The notes: a model not told the origin generated them from the sequence alone. A stretch of 64,000 nt of DNA from Citreicella sp. C3M06 (GCF_018860705.1 NZ_JAHKQA010000038.1:1-64000); one strand, 5' to 3'. Positions 17,734 through 26,656 are shown, counted from the first letter of the stretch. Made by a program: numbers and translations.

Positions 17734-18285
17734 TCATCCTTTCAGACGGCTGTCGACCGCGGCGGAAACCGTCTGGGCGTCGGCCTTGCCGCCAAGTGCC
17801 GCAACGATGGCAAGGGCGGTATCCTTCGCCACTATCTCGACGTTCTGCACGGCAGAGGCGCGGATTTCAGCGATGGCAGCTTCGGATTCGGCAGTCTTGG
17901 CGGCGATCTGCTCGTCGGCCTTGGCCACGGCGACGTCGAGCTGCGCCTTGATATCGTCGCGGGTGCGCTGGCCGATGGCCTGAGCTTCGGTGCGGGCGTC
18001 GGCAAGCGCCTTGTCATAGGCCTTTTCGGCCTCGGACGCCTGACGCTTCAGCTCTTCGGCAGCCGCGATGTCATTGGTGATCGTGCCGGTCCGCTCGGCA
18101 AGAACCGACGCGATGCGCGGCAGAGCGACGCGCGACAGGATGAAAAAGATCACCACGAGGGCGATCAGCAGCCAGAAGATCTGGTTGGGAATCCAGTCGG
18201 CGCAAAGCTGGGGCATCCCGATGGCGGAGCCGTGCTGGTCGACGCAAAAGCCCGCAAGATCTTCGGCGAGTTGTGTGGTCGCCAT
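17734..18285 (-). CDS. atpX: ATP synthase F0 subunit b'
   Basis: A 183-residue second b-type subunit found in photosynthetic and related bacteria. It has a membrane anchor at about 36-56 ([20 protein letters not shown]) and a following stalk helix with [17 protein letters not shown]. Order and pairing match the atpIBEXF operon described in Rhodobacter capsulatus. It forms a b/b' heterodimer with atpF. Confidence 0.93.
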   Translation of the reverse strand: MATTQLAEDLAGFCVDQHGSAIGMPQLCADWIPNQIFWLLIALVVIFFILSRVALPRIASVLAERTGTITNDIAAAEELKRQASEAEKAYDKALADARTEAQAIGQRTRDDIKAQLDVAVAKADEQIAAKTAESEAAIAEIRASAVQNVEIVAKDTALAIVAALGGKADAQTVSAAVDSRLKG

Positions 18286-18371
18286 GTTGTCCTCCGTCGG
18301 AACGTTGTCTTTACTTCGGGCGGCCGCTCAGCAAGAGGGCCGCCCGCGCGTAAGGATGCTTTGGTACCGTC

Positions 18372-18596
18372 TTAGACGGCGAACATCAGCAGCAGGGCAA
18401 CGAGGAACGAGAAGATGCCGAGTGCTTCGGCGAAGGCGATGCCGATGAACAGGGTGGCGGTCTGCGAAGCAGCTGCCGACGGGTTGCGAAGCGCGCCCGA
18501 CAGGAAGTTTGCAGCAACGTTGCCGACGCCGAGAGCGGCGAGACCGGTGCCGAGACCTGCGAGACCTGCGCCGATGTGTGCGAGTTGACCTTCCAT
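18372..18596 (-). CDS. atpE: ATP synthase F0 subunit c
   Basis: A 74-residue hairpin proteolipid. Helix 1 is Gly/Ala rich ([20 protein letters not shown]), the polar loop is ALRNPS, and the ion-binding carboxylate in helix 2 is Glu57 in [11 protein letters not shown]. Length and motif suit an H+-translocating alphaproteobacterial c-ring. It is preceded by GGAG and separated from neighbours by 77-86 bases. Confidence 0.96.
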   Translation of the reverse strand: MEGQLAHIGAGLAGLGTGLAALGVGNVAANFLSGALRNPSAAASQTATLFIGIAFAEALGIFSFLVALLLMFAV

Positions 18597-18673
18597 GGGG
18601 GTATCTCCTTACGTCTGGAAGTGATCTTGAAGAGGGGTGTGCGGGGGGCGCGGGCCAGATGGCCCGGCCGTCG

Positions 18674-19468
18674 TCAGTGATGCGGGTGCAGCGCGTCCTT
18701 GAGGTAGACGCAGGTCAGGATCGTGAACACGTAGGCCTGAATGAAGGCCACGAGCACTTCGAGCCCGTAGATGGCGGTGATCGCGACAACCGTCAGCGGC
18801 GAGACGGCGGCGACAGCGGCAAAGCCCGCAAAGACCTTGAGAACCGCGTGGCCTGCCATGACGTTGCCGGCAAGACGAATGGAGTGGCTGACCGGGCGCA
18901 CGAAATACGAGATGATCTCGATCACCGCAAGCACCGGACGCAGCACCAGCGGCGCCGAGCTGACCCAGAACATCGCAAGGAAGGACGGGCCGTTCTTGAC
19001 GAAACCAAGGATGGTCACGGTCAGGAACACCGCCAGCGCCAGCACGATGGTCACGGCGAAATGCGATGTGGTGGTAAAGCTCATCGGGATCAGGCCAAGG
19101 AAGTTGGCGGTCACGATGAACATGAACAGCGTCATGATATAGGGAAAGTACCGCAGGCCGTCCTTGCCGGTCACGTCTTCGATCATCTTGTAGATGAAGC
19201 CGTAGGCCAGTTCGGCGATCGACTGGGTGCGCGAAGGAACGATGGCGCGGCGCGAGGTGCCCAGCACCATCAGCGCAAAGATCGCAAGGATGGCGATGCC
19301 AAGCCACAGCGTCACGTTGGTGATGGTGAACATGCCGACATCGCCATGGCCGAACAGCGGCTTGACGATGAACTGGTCCATCGGGTGGAAGACGAGTCCG
19401 GTGGCCTCTTCGGCATGGCCTGCGCCATGTTCCGCCATCTCTGCACCGTGCGCTGCTTCAGTCGCCAT
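18674..19468 (-). CDS. atpB: ATP synthase F0 subunit a
   Basis: A 264-residue membrane protein with a His/Ala/Glu-rich N-terminus, then about six membrane segments. The essential arginine is Arg198 in [14 protein letters not shown], and the C-terminal [18 protein letters not shown] block is typical. It forms the proton half-channels against the c-ring. Its start overlaps the end of atpI by 11 bases. Confidence 0.96.
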   Translation of the reverse strand: MATEAAHGAEMAEHGAGHAEEATGLVFHPMDQFIVKPLFGHGDVGMFTITNVTLWLGIAILAIFALMVLGTSRRAIVPSRTQSIAELAYGFIYKMIEDVTGKDGLRYFPYIMTLFMFIVTANFLGLIPMSFTTTSHFAVTIVLALAVFLTVTILGFVKNGPSFLAMFWVSSAPLVLRPVLAVIEIISYFVRPVSHSIRLAGNVMAGHAVLKVFAGFAAVAAVSPLTVVAITAIYGLEVLVAFIQAYVFTILTCVYLKDALHPHH

Positions 19469-19829
19469 CTCGGTCCCTCTTTTCGGTCTCGTCGGCCATT
19501 TCGGCCGGGTTGTCCCTGGCCAGTTCGGCCACCTGTTTGTTTTGCAGCTCGCGCGCCGTGCGGATCATCACGTTGACCCCCGCCGCGAAGCCCAGCAATG
19601 TGAACAGCACCATGAGCCAGGGCTGCGTTCCGAAGACCGCGTCAAGCCCGTAGCCGATGCCAAAGCCGATCCCCAGACCGGCCACCATCTCCGTCACCAT
19701 CCGCCAAGCGTGTTGCGCTTGCGAATAATGTTCCTCCTGGTGCTTGCGGGTGTCGCCCCGGGCAGCTTTCGCCGCCGCGATCTTCGCCTCCAGCGCGTCG
19801 AGTTGCCGCTTTGGATCGGGATCGTTCAC
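19458..19829 (-). CDS. atpI: ATP synthase-associated protein I
   Basis: A 123-residue protein with two membrane segments (about 48-63 and 70-88) containing [11 protein letters not shown] and [19 protein letters not shown], and charged ends. AtpI assists c-ring assembly and may affect Mg2+ handling. It is the first gene of the operon. A candidate promoter is 30-60 bases upstream. Confidence 0.9.
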   Translation of the reverse strand: MNDPDPKRQLDALEAKIAAAKAARGDTRKHQEEHYSQAQHAWRMVTEMVAGLGIGFGIGYGLDAVFGTQPWLMVLFTLLGFAAGVNVMIRTARELQNKQVAELARDNPAEMADETEKRDRDGD

Positions 19830-19859
19830 CCTGTCTTGCCCCTTCGAGGTTCCAGAAGG

Positions 19860-19888
19860 GTGCTAAGGGCTGAGGGGGCCTGAGTCAA
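19860..19888 (-). promoter_or_regulatory. Candidate sigma-70 promoter of the atpIBEXF operon
   Basis: On the minus strand TTGACT (19888-19883) and TAGCAC (19865-19860) are separated by 17 bases. The -35 is near consensus and the -10 is weak, as is common in high-GC alphaproteobacteria. It is correctly placed ahead of atpI. Confidence 0.5.
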
Positions 19889-19932
19889 GAAGCGGTAACT
19901 CTTTCTTGCTCGCACGCCAAGACGTTGATTTA

Positions 19933-19949
19933 CATATATTATTTATATG
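19933..19949. promoter_or_regulatory. AT-rich palindrome, candidate operator of the ArsR regulator
   Basis: CATATA-TTATT-TATATG is a perfect 6-bp inverted repeat in one of the few AT-rich patches of the window. It lies about 120 bases upstream of the ArsR-type gene, between it and the divergent atp promoter. ArsR/SmtB repressors typically bind such AT-rich dyads, so autoregulation is plausible. Confidence 0.45.
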
Positions 19950-20070
19950 GCCGCAGATCCACCCGTCCCGAAATCACTCGCAGTTAGCGCCATCGGGCAG
20001 GCGCAGGCATATTCAACCCTGCGGTTGACTGTGCTCCGGCGGCTTGACGCCGGGCACCGCCGCGCCGCTT

Positions 20071-20436
20071 ATGGCGGTCATGACCGACACGCTTTCCGCC
20101 GTCTTTGCCGCACTCGCCGATCCGACCCGCCGCCGCATCCTTGCGATGCTGCTCGAGGATGACATGGCGGTGACCGACGTGGCCGAGCCCTTCGACATGT
20201 CGCTTGCCGCGATCTCGAAACACCTTGCCATCCTCGCCTCGGCGGGGCTGATCAGTCAGGACAAGCTGGGCCGAGTGAAATGGTGCAAGCTCGAACCGGA
20301 CGCGCTGCGCGAAGCCTCGGTCTGGATGTTCGGTTTCGGGCTGGTCGAGCCGGTCAACCTTGATGCCTTCGAGCGGTTCCTTGCATCCGAACTGAGCGAT
20401 CACGCCGAAGCCAGCGCCGGAAATACCCACGACTAA
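20071..20436 (+). CDS. ArsR-family winged-helix transcriptional regulator
   Basis: A 121-residue regulator with ALADPTRRRILAML as the first helices and SLAAISKHLAILASAGLI as the recognition helix (about 44-61), followed by the wing QDKLGRVKWCKLE. It has one cysteine and no obvious metal-binding pair, so it is the non-metal ArsR subgroup often linked to AHSA1/SRPBCC proteins; none is adjacent here. ATG 20080 is an equally possible start, and neither has a strong ribosome-binding site. It is convergent with the EamA gene. Confidence 0.82.
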   Translation: MAVMTDTLSAVFAALADPTRRRILAMLLEDDMAVTDVAEPFDMSLAAISKHLAILASAGLISQDKLGRVKWCKLEPDALREASVWMFGFGLVEPVNLDAFERFLASELSDHAEASAGNTHD

Positions 20437-20453
20437 GGCGCGCCTGCCCGGCG

Positions 20454-21332
20454 TCAGTCCTGCTTGAGAAGCAGCACGAGAGCAAGGCAGGTCATCGCCA
20501 CGCCGACAAGGATCATCGCCGGCGGCAAGCCCTTGCCAAGCGCCATCTGCCACAGGATCACCCAGGACGGCGTCAGATAGGTATAGGCCATCACCTTGGC
20601 AGCAGGCAGGCGCAGCGCAGCGTATTGCAGCAAGACAAAGGTGATCGCCGTCGCCGCGACAGCGGTATAGACGATGGTCAGCCAGACGATGCCCGGCAGC
20701 ACTGCCCAGTCGGTCGCGATGATCTCGGGCGCACCGATCACCAGCAGCAGCGCGGTGCCCGCAAGGTTTGTCCAGAGCGTAAAGACCAACGCCGGCTCGC
20801 CCCGGTTGAGCCGCCGCACCAGCGGCGCATAGAATGCATGGGCGGCGCAACCGATGAAATACACCGCCTCGCCGCGCCCGATGCCCTGCCGGAACAGGGT
20901 GCCGAGGTCACCACGAAAGATCACCCACAGCGCGCCGGTCGCACCGACGCCAAGCGCCAGCACCATGCGCCGGGTCATGCGCTGGCCTACCAGAAACCAG
21001 CCAAACCCCGCCGCCATCAGCGGTGTCAGGGTGAATACCGCCGACATGCTGACCGGCGCCGCGAATTTCAGCCCTTCGAACATCAGCACGAAATAGGCGA
21101 TCATCAACCCGCCCAGCACGCCATAGCGCCACGGCGCGCGCAGGCTCTGGCGCGTCACCTTGCCGCTGATCCCGGCGACCAGCGCCAGCAGCGCCCCCGC
21201 GATCACGAAGCGCACCGCGTTCAGCGCCACCGGCGCAATCTGCGGCGCCGCCATCGAACCTAGCGCGAAGCTTCCGGCCACCAGCGCCGAAAAGCTAAGC
21301 ATGGCAAGATGGCCCTGAGCCTGCGGGCTCAT
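20454..21332 (-). CDS. EamA/DMT-superfamily transporter
   Basis: A 292-residue membrane protein with ten predicted segments in two EamA halves. The first half includes AVRFVIAGALLALVAG, and the second includes VYTAVAATAITFVLLQYAAL followed by a MAYTYLTPSW block. Relatives export amino acids or metabolites. ATG 21332 overlaps the stop of the LysR gene (ATGA), which defines the start; the longer frame upstream is the LysR 3' end in another frame. It is probably regulated by, and co-transcribed with, that LysR protein. Confidence 0.85.
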   Translation of the reverse strand: MSPQAQGHLAMLSFSALVAGSFALGSMAAPQIAPVALNAVRFVIAGALLALVAGISGKVTRQSLRAPWRYGVLGGLMIAYFVLMFEGLKFAAPVSMSAVFTLTPLMAAGFGWFLVGQRMTRRMVLALGVGATGALWVIFRGDLGTLFRQGIGRGEAVYFIGCAAHAFYAPLVRRLNRGEPALVFTLWTNLAGTALLLVIGAPEIIATDWAVLPGIVWLTIVYTAVAATAITFVLLQYAALRLPAAKVMAYTYLTPSWVILWQMALGKGLPPAMILVGVAMTCLALVLLLKQD

Positions 21333-22213
21333 GCGGCAGACATGCCCGCCGCATAATCCTTGAGATGCTTGAGAAAGGCCTGCACCTTCGGCGTGCGGTG
21401 CAAATCGACATGGGTCACAAGCCACAGCGCCGACGACCATTCCTCACGCGGGGGCAGCACCTGCACCAGATCGGGATCCTTGGCGGCTTCTTGGACAGAC
21501 ATGAAACCCACCCCGGCGCCCGCTTTCACCGCGGCCTGCTGCACGCGCCCATCTTCGGCGCGAAACACCACGCGTTCGGGCGGCACATTGGCACGCATCC
21601 AGATGGCAAAGGGCGCGCGGATCTCGAGATCGTCATAGCCGATGAAATCATGCGTAGCGAAATCAGACCCTTCCTTGGGCATGCCGCGCGCCGCGATGTA
21701 GCTGCGCGAGGCGTAAAGCGCCAGTTCCTGCCGGGGAAAGCTTTGCACCACGTTATCGGGCTCTTGCGGGACAGCGCCAGCGCGCAGCGCCACATGCGCT
21801 TCGCCATATTCAAGGCGGAACAGCCGGGCCCCGGTCATGTAGCGCACCACGATCTCGGGGTAGGCGGCGCGGAACGAGGTCAGCGCCCCAACCATCAGCG
21901 GGTAGAAATTGATCAGCGAGGTGACCAGCAATTCGCCAGACACCCCCTCGCCCTGCCCGCGAATGCGCCCGGCAAGCTGCTGGAACTGGTCATCGGTGGT
22001 CTGGGCGACGCGGGCCAGATCGCGCCCGGCCTCGGTTGGGGTGTAACCGCGCGCATGGCGCTGGAACAGCTTGACGCCCATCCGCTGTTCAAGCGCATCG
22101 ATGTGACGGATCACCGTGGCGTGGTGCACTCCGAGCACCTCGGCGGCGCCACTTACGGTGCCAAGCCGCGCCACCTGAAAGGCGGTGCGGATCTCGTCCC
22201 AGTTCGTCATCAT
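21329..22213 (-). CDS. LysR-family transcriptional regulator
   Basis: A 294-residue LysR regulator. The N-terminal helix-turn-helix spans about 9-55, with GTVSGAAEVLGVHHATVIRH and ALEQRMGVKLFQR. The rest is a substrate-binding domain containing RFLEYG-like and DFIGYD segments. The HHATVIRHI recognition helix marks the subgroup with a noncanonical His-His. Arrangement in the same direction as its transporter (LysR first, ATGA overlap) differs from the usual divergent layout. The effector is unknown. Confidence 0.88.
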   Translation of the reverse strand: MMTNWDEIRTAFQVARLGTVSGAAEVLGVHHATVIRHIDALEQRMGVKLFQRHARGYTPTEAGRDLARVAQTTDDQFQQLAGRIRGQGEGVSGELLVTSLINFYPLMVGALTSFRAAYPEIVVRYMTGARLFRLEYGEAHVALRAGAVPQEPDNVVQSFPRQELALYASRSYIAARGMPKEGSDFATHDFIGYDDLEIRAPFAIWMRANVPPERVVFRAEDGRVQQAAVKAGAGVGFMSVQEAAKDPDLVQVLPPREEWSSALWLVTHVDLHRTPKVQAFLKHLKDYAAGMSAA

Positions 22214-22320
22214 GCAATCGGCCTGTGCGTATGGTCACTTTCGCCGCCGATATGACGCAGCCCTGTTCGAAATTGCAATAAAAACCGCCTCTCGCGGCCA
22301 CATCTGACAGAATACTGCAC

Positions 22321-22350
22321 AAAGAAAAACGCCCGGGAGGCCCCGGGCGT
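22321..22350 (-). terminator. Intrinsic terminator downstream of the Thr-tailed small protein gene
   Basis: A perfect 9-bp stem ACGCCCGGG/CCCGGGCGT closes a 4-base loop. It is followed on the minus strand by TTTTTCTTT. It ends transcription of the gene at 22404-22649. Confidence 0.85.
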
Positions 22351-22403
22351 TTCGAAAATTCTGCAATTGCGCACCCTGTGCAGGGCCGCGCAGGTCGATC
22401 ACC

Positions 22404-22649
22404 TTAGTTGGTGGTCGTGGTGGTCGTGGTCGACGAGGAGCCGTCGCTGTCGCCGTCCGAAGACGCGAGGATCGCGATGATCACGGCTGCGCCGCCCATT
22501 GCTGCCAGCGCATCGCCGGGAATCTCTACGCCGCCCGACGTCACGGCATAGGGGTCATCGACGGTGACGACTGCAACCGGCTCTTGTGCGAAGGCGGCCG
22601 AGGTCGACAGAGCGGCAAAGAGAGCGGCCGAAGTCATAAGAGTTTTCAT
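22404..22649 (-). CDS. Small exported protein with a Ser/Thr tail, unknown function
   Basis: An 81-residue protein. The N-terminal 21 residues form a clear signal peptide ending SAAFAQ. The mature part has a short acidic region, one hydrophobic helix (about 48-63, LAAMGGAAVIIAILAS), then an acidic DGDSDGSSS and a run of seven threonines before a final Asn. The Thr run is encoded by GGT-type repeats visible as alternating GTGGTC on the plus strand. It has its own terminator and is monocistronic. I do not recognise a family; similar short glycine-zipper-like proteins exist in Rhodobacteraceae. Confidence 0.7.
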   Translation of the reverse strand: MKTLMTSAALFAALSTSAAFAQEPVAVVTVDDPYAVTSGGVEIPGDALAAMGGAAVIIAILASSDGDSDGSSSTTTTTTTN

Positions 22650-23125
22650 GGTGAGTCACCTTTGAAATGCGTGTTTCTAGATTGGGTCTTAGCGCGTTCA
22701 GGGCGAATCGGCTAGCCTGATTTTCTGCAGCAGCGAACATCCGCGGGAAAACCGGGCGAGTGTGGCCCGTTTGCGTAATTCGGCGTCACATTGAATCCGG
22801 TCAAGCAGCACCCGATCGTCAGATAATGCGAAACCCGGCCCCGACCAGTCGCCGGAACATGCGAGTCGCTATCCTGTCCGGGCGCGCAAATCAACCTGCG
22901 CCGGGCCTCAGCCCTGCAATCCTTGACTCGGCGGCGCCAAGAGGGTACCTCCCGCGCAACTCCGGATGCCGTATTGTGCCTCCGGTCCCTTGGGCCAGGC
23001 CCGGGATCGCCCTCCGTCAGCGCGTTGCGCCCACGGAGGCCATTCCGCTTTGGCGCATTGGAATTAACGGCGCCGCCCCCATCTTCGGGGCACGATGGAT
23101 CAACAGACGAAAGGCCAGTGGCCCC
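22650..23125. other. 476-base intergenic region upstream of ffh
   Basis: The ffh frame is open through most of this region, but the predicted extension is Pro/Arg-rich and unlike Ffh. A near-consensus -35 TTGACT (22923-22928) with a 17-base spacer and TACCTC is the best promoter candidate for ffh. I looked for the 4.5S RNA tetraloop region (GGAAGGAAGCAGC) on both strands and did not find it. No tRNA or riboswitch was recognised. Confidence 0.4.
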
Positions 23126-24643
23126 ATGTTCGAGACTCTCTCTGATCGCCTTGGCGGCGTCTTCGACCGGCTCACCAAGCAGGGCGCGCTGTCGGAGGAT
23201 GACGTCCGCACGGCCCTGCGCGAGGTGCGCGTTGCGCTGCTAGAGGCGGATGTGTCGCTGCCAGTGGCGCGCCAGTTCATCAAGGCGGTCGAGAAAAAGG
23301 CCACCGGCGCGGCGGTCACCAAATCCATCACCCCCGGCCAGCAGGTCGTGAAGATCGTCCATGACGAGCTGATCGCCACGCTTGCCGGCGAAGGCGAGCC
23401 CGGCAGCTTGCGCATCGACACACCGCCCTCGCCGATCCTGATGGTGGGCCTACAGGGCGGCGGCAAGACCACCACCACCGCCAAACTGGCCAAGCGGCTC
23501 AAGGAGCGTGACAAGAAAAAGGTCCTGATGGCCTCGCTCGACGTCAACCGCCCGGCGGCGATGGAACAGCTGGAAATCCTCGGCAAGCAGATCGGTGTCG
23601 ACACCTTGCCCATCGTCAAGGGCGAAGACCCGGTGGCCATCGCCAAGCGCGCCAAGACCCAGGCCAGCCTTGGCGGCTATGATGTCTACATGCTCGACAC
23701 CGCCGGTCGCCTGTCGATCGACGACGAGCTGATGGCACAGGTCGAAGCGGTGCGCGACGTCGCCAACCCGCGCGAGACGCTGCTGGTGGTCGACGGCCTG
23801 ACCGGTCAGGATGCGGTGCACACGGCGGAAAACTTCGACAGCCGCATCGGCATCACCGGCGTGGTGCTGACCCGGATGGATGGCGACGGGCGCGGCGGTG
23901 CGGCGCTGTCGATGCGCGCGATCACCGGCAAGCCGATCAAGTTCGTCGGCCTTGGCGAAAAGATGGACGCGCTGGAAACCTTCGAACCCGACCGGGTCGC
24001 GGGCCGCATCCTTGGCATGGGCGACATCGTCGCGCTGGTGGAAAAGGCGCAGCAGACGCTCGAGGCCGAACAGGCCGAGCGCATGATGAAGCGCTTTTCC
24101 AAGGGTCAGTTCAACATGAACGACCTCAAGATGCAGCTCGATCAGATGATCAAGATGGGCGGCATGGGCGCGATGCTTCAGATGATGCCGGGCGCGGCCA
24201 AGATGGCCAAGCAGATGGACGATGCCGGCATGGACGACAAGGTTCTGCGCCAGCAGATCGCCCTGATCAATTCCATGACCAAGAAGGAACGCGCCAACCC
24301 CGCGCTGCTTCAGGCCTCGCGCAAGAAGCGCATCGCCAAAGGGGCGGGCATGGATGTGGCCGATCTCAACAAGCTGCTGAAGATGCAGCGGCAGATGTCC
24401 GACATGATGAAGAAGATGGGCAAGATGGGCAAAGGCGGCATGCTGAAACAGGCCATGAAGGGCATGTTCGGCAAGGGCGGCATGCCCGAAGGCATGGACC
24501 CGTCGCAAATGGACCCCAAGCAAATCGAAGCCGCGGCCAAGGCGATGGGCGGCAAGATGCCCGGCGGCTTGGGTGGCTTTCCCGGTCTGGGCGGCGGCGG
24601 TGGCCTGCCCCCCGGCCTTGGCGGATTCGGCAAGAAGAAGTAA
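23126..24643 (+). CDS. ffh: Signal recognition particle protein Ffh
   Basis: A 505-residue SRP54 GTPase. The N domain is about 1-85. The G domain has P-loop GLQGGGKTTTT at about 108-118, LDTAGRL and TRMDGDGRGG. The C-terminal M domain is Met-rich (NMNDLKMQLDQMIKMGGMG) and ends in an unusual Gly/Pro/Leu-rich tail before GKKK. It targets nascent membrane proteins with 4.5S RNA and FtsY. ATG 23126 gives the canonical MFETLSDRLGGVFDRL start. The next gene begins directly after its stop. Confidence 0.96.
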   Translation: MFETLSDRLGGVFDRLTKQGALSEDDVRTALREVRVALLEADVSLPVARQFIKAVEKKATGAAVTKSITPGQQVVKIVHDELIATLAGEGEPGSLRIDTPPSPILMVGLQGGGKTTTTAKLAKRLKERDKKKVLMASLDVNRPAAMEQLEILGKQIGVDTLPIVKGEDPVAIAKRAKTQASLGGYDVYMLDTAGRLSIDDELMAQVEAVRDVANPRETLLVVDGLTGQDAVHTAENFDSRIGITGVVLTRMDGDGRGGAALSMRAITGKPIKFVGLGEKMDALETFEPDRVAGRILGMGDIVALVEKAQQTLEAEQAERMMKRFSKGQFNMNDLKMQLDQMIKMGGMGAMLQMMPGAAKMAKQMDDAGMDDKVLRQQIALINSMTKKERANPALLQASRKKRIAKGAGMDVADLNKLLKMQRQMSDMMKKMGKMGKGGMLKQAMKGMFGKGGMPEGMDPSQMDPKQIEAAAKAMGGKMPGGLGGFPGLGGGGGLPPGLGGFGKKK

Positions 24644-25177
24644 ATGCCAGCCCCTGTCCTGCATACGCCTCGGCTCACGCTGAGGGGCCACACAATGGCC
24701 GACCTGACGGCGCTTTGCGCGCTGCTCGGGACGGATCGTGCGTGCTATATGGGCGGGGCGGTGTCGCATCTGGACGCGTGGCGCTGGATGGCGTCCGAGG
24801 TGGCGATGTGGGACCTGATGGGCCACGGCGCTTGGGGCATCGAAACCCGCGATGGCGTGTTTCTGGGCCAGGTCGGCATCTGCCAGCCGCCGCATTTCCC
24901 CGAATGCGAAATCGGCTGGACGCTGCTGGAAACGGCCGAGGGCAAGGGCTATGCGTTCGAAGCCGCGACCGCCGCGCTGCATTGGGCCTGGTCGCAGGGG
25001 TTCGGCACGCTGGTATCCTACGTCGACCCGGCCAACACCCGGTCACGCGCCTTGGCCGAACGGCTGGGCGCGATCCACGACCCCGCCGCGCCCCTGCCCG
25101 ATGGCGACACGCCGGATGATTGCCTTGTCTTCCGCCACAACCCCGATTCCGACGGCAACCCGGAGGCCTACGCATGA
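24644..25177 (+). CDS. RimJ/RimL-type GNAT acetyltransferase, first of a tandem pair
   Basis: A 177-residue protein with the RimJ/RimL layout: LHTPRLTLRG at the start, CEIGWTLLETAEGKGYAFEA as the acetyl-CoA motif, and DPANTRSRALAERLGA near the end. It starts immediately after the ffh stop and overlaps the next gene by 4 bases. It shares DAWRW and NTRSxxLAERLGA with the following gene, so the two are likely duplicates. A ribosomal-protein or small-molecule substrate is possible but unknown. Confidence 0.85.
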   Translation: MPAPVLHTPRLTLRGHTMADLTALCALLGTDRACYMGGAVSHLDAWRWMASEVAMWDLMGHGAWGIETRDGVFLGQVGICQPPHFPECEIGWTLLETAEGKGYAFEAATAALHWAWSQGFGTLVSYVDPANTRSRALAERLGAIHDPAAPLPDGDTPDDCLVFRHNPDSDGNPEAYA

Positions 25178-25704
25178 GCCTTGTCGCCGCCCCTGTCCTT
25201 GAGAGCGAAAACCTGATCCTGCGCGGCCCCATCGCGTCGGACGCAGAGCCCGTGATTGCCTTCCTGATGGACCGTCCCCGCTCCGACGGGTTTGGCGGCA
25301 GCGATACCCGCTCCGACGCGTGGCGCTGGTTCACGCTCAATCTCGGGCACTGGCTGCTGCGCGGCTACGGCTATTTCACCATCGAACTGAAAGACAGCGG
25401 TTTGCCCGCCGGTCTGTGCGGCATCTGGAACCCCGAAGGCTGGCCCGAACCGGAAATCGGCTGGGTGACCTTTGCCGGTTTCGAGGGGCGCTCGATCGCC
25501 TACGAGGCCGCGCTGCGGGTGCGCCGCTACGCCTACGAAGACCTCGGCCTGACCACGCTAACCTCGAACATCGTGCCCGGCAATACCCGCTCGGCAAAGC
25601 TCGCCGAACGGCTTGGGGCCCGCTATGAGCGGACCTACACCAACGTTGCGATGGGCGAAGACGACCTGTTCCGCCACCCCGGCCCGGACGAGGTGCTGGG
25701 ATGA
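25174..25704 (+). CDS. RimJ/RimL-type GNAT acetyltransferase, second of a tandem pair
   Basis: A 176-residue paralogue of the preceding gene: ESENLILRGP, SDAWRWF, PEIGWVTFAGFEGRSIAYEA and VPGNTRSAKLAERLGARYE. The motif-A glycines are degenerate (GFEGRSIA instead of GKGYAFEA-like). The start overlaps the previous stop as ATGA; an open frame 18 codons upstream is not used. Function is unknown. Confidence 0.85.
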   Translation: MSLVAAPVLESENLILRGPIASDAEPVIAFLMDRPRSDGFGGSDTRSDAWRWFTLNLGHWLLRGYGYFTIELKDSGLPAGLCGIWNPEGWPEPEIGWVTFAGFEGRSIAYEAALRVRRYAYEDLGLTTLTSNIVPGNTRSAKLAERLGARYERTYTNVAMGEDDLFRHPGPDEVLG

Positions 25705-25815
25705 GCGCCGCCTGCGAACAGCACCGCCCCGCGACCGCCGCCCTTCGGGCGACAGCGCATGGCATCGCGATGGCGATTTTCGCCGTTTCCCTCTTCAAAC
25801 CGAAAGGCTGGGCCA

Positions 25816-26121
25816 TTGACTGAAACCATCGACCCGGTTGCGCGCGCCGCATCCCTTCTGAAAGGGCACCGTGAAAGCATCGACAGGCTCGATGCGATCC
25901 TTGTCTTCACGCTGGCCGAACGGTTCAAGCACACGCAGGCCGTGGGGGTGCTCAAGGCCACCCACGAGCTGCCTCCATCCGATCCCGCGCGGGAAGAACA
26001 GCAGATCGCGCGGCTGAGGGAATTGGCGAGTCAGGCGGATCTCGATCCGGAATTCGCCGAGAAGTTCCTGAATTTCATCATTCAGGAAGTCATCAAGCAC
26101 CACGAACATCACCAATCCTGA
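25816..26121 (+). CDS. aroQ: Chorismate mutase, AroQ type
   Basis: A 101-residue all-helical protein with the AroQ pattern: RESIDRLDAILVFTLAERF, then VGVLKA (key Lys), then the late helix FAEKFLNFIIQEVIKHH. It converts chorismate to prephenate for Phe/Tyr synthesis. TTG 25816 is preferred, with AAAGG about 9 bases upstream; an ATG at 25759 would add 19 residues of non-family sequence. The position just before rpsP fits the usual Rhodobacteraceae arrangement. Confidence 0.82.
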   Translation: MTETIDPVARAASLLKGHRESIDRLDAILVFTLAERFKHTQAVGVLKATHELPPSDPAREEQQIARLRELASQADLDPEFAEKFLNFIIQEVIKHHEHHQS

Positions 26122-26160
26122 CGGCCCCCGTCAGCAACGCCATTCAAAGGAGAAAACCCA

Positions 26161-26526
26161 ATGGCTCTTAAAATCCGGCTCGCCCGCGGCGGTTCCAAGA
26201 AGCGCCCCCACTACGCCATCGTCGTCGCCGATTCGCGCATGCCGCGCGACGGTCGTTTCATCGAAAAGGTTGGCACGTATAACCCGCTGCTCGCCAAGGA
26301 TGACGAAAACCGCGTAAAGCTGGACGTCGAGCGCGTTCAGTACTGGATCAGCCAGGGCGGCCAGACCACTGACCGCGTGTCGCGCTTCCTCGAAGCCGCT
26401 GGCGTCATTGAAAAGAAAGTGCGCAACAACCCCGACAAGGCCAAGCCGGGCAAAGCCGCCACCGAGCGCGCCGAAGCCAAGGCCGCCAAGGTTGCCGCAG
26501 CAAGCGAAGAGACCGCAGCAGAGTAA
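26161..26526 (+). CDS. rpsP: 30S ribosomal protein S16
   Basis: A 121-residue protein. The first 80 residues are canonical S16 ([20 protein letters not shown]... then [13 protein letters not shown]). It has an Ala/Lys/Glu-rich C-terminal tail common in alphaproteobacteria. AAAGGAG precedes the ATG. An intrinsic terminator follows, so the rimM-trmD part downstream is transcribed separately. Confidence 0.97.
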   Translation: MALKIRLARGGSKKRPHYAIVVADSRMPRDGRFIEKVGTYNPLLAKDDENRVKLDVERVQYWISQGGQTTDRVSRFLEAAGVIEKKVRNNPDKAKPGKAATERAEAKAAKVAAASEETAAE

Positions 26527-26549
26527 TCCACTGTTGCAAGGTTGCATGG

Positions 26550-26580
26550 GGCGCGTGGGAAATCATCCCGCGCGCCTTTG
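26550..26580 (+). terminator. Intrinsic terminator after rpsP
   Basis: Stem GGCGCG-T-GGGA with TCCC-G-CGCGCC (one wobble pair), loop AATCA, followed by TTTGT. It separates rpsP from the MipA-like gene. Confidence 0.75.
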
Positions 26581-26656
26581 TCGTTTGATTGGTGCTGTCA
26601 TTTCGTGGCAATCACGCTAGTCTTCTCTCGTACCGCTTTGCCCGGGGTCCTGCCAA

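Noticed and set aside
22760-23125. N-terminal extension of ffh by about 120 codons
   Set aside because: The extension is Pro/Arg-rich and unlike Ffh; ATG 23126 gives the canonical N-terminus and the normal family length.
22650-23125. 4.5S SRP RNA gene next to ffh
   Set aside because: The conserved GGAAGGAAGCAGC-type loop was not found on either strand.
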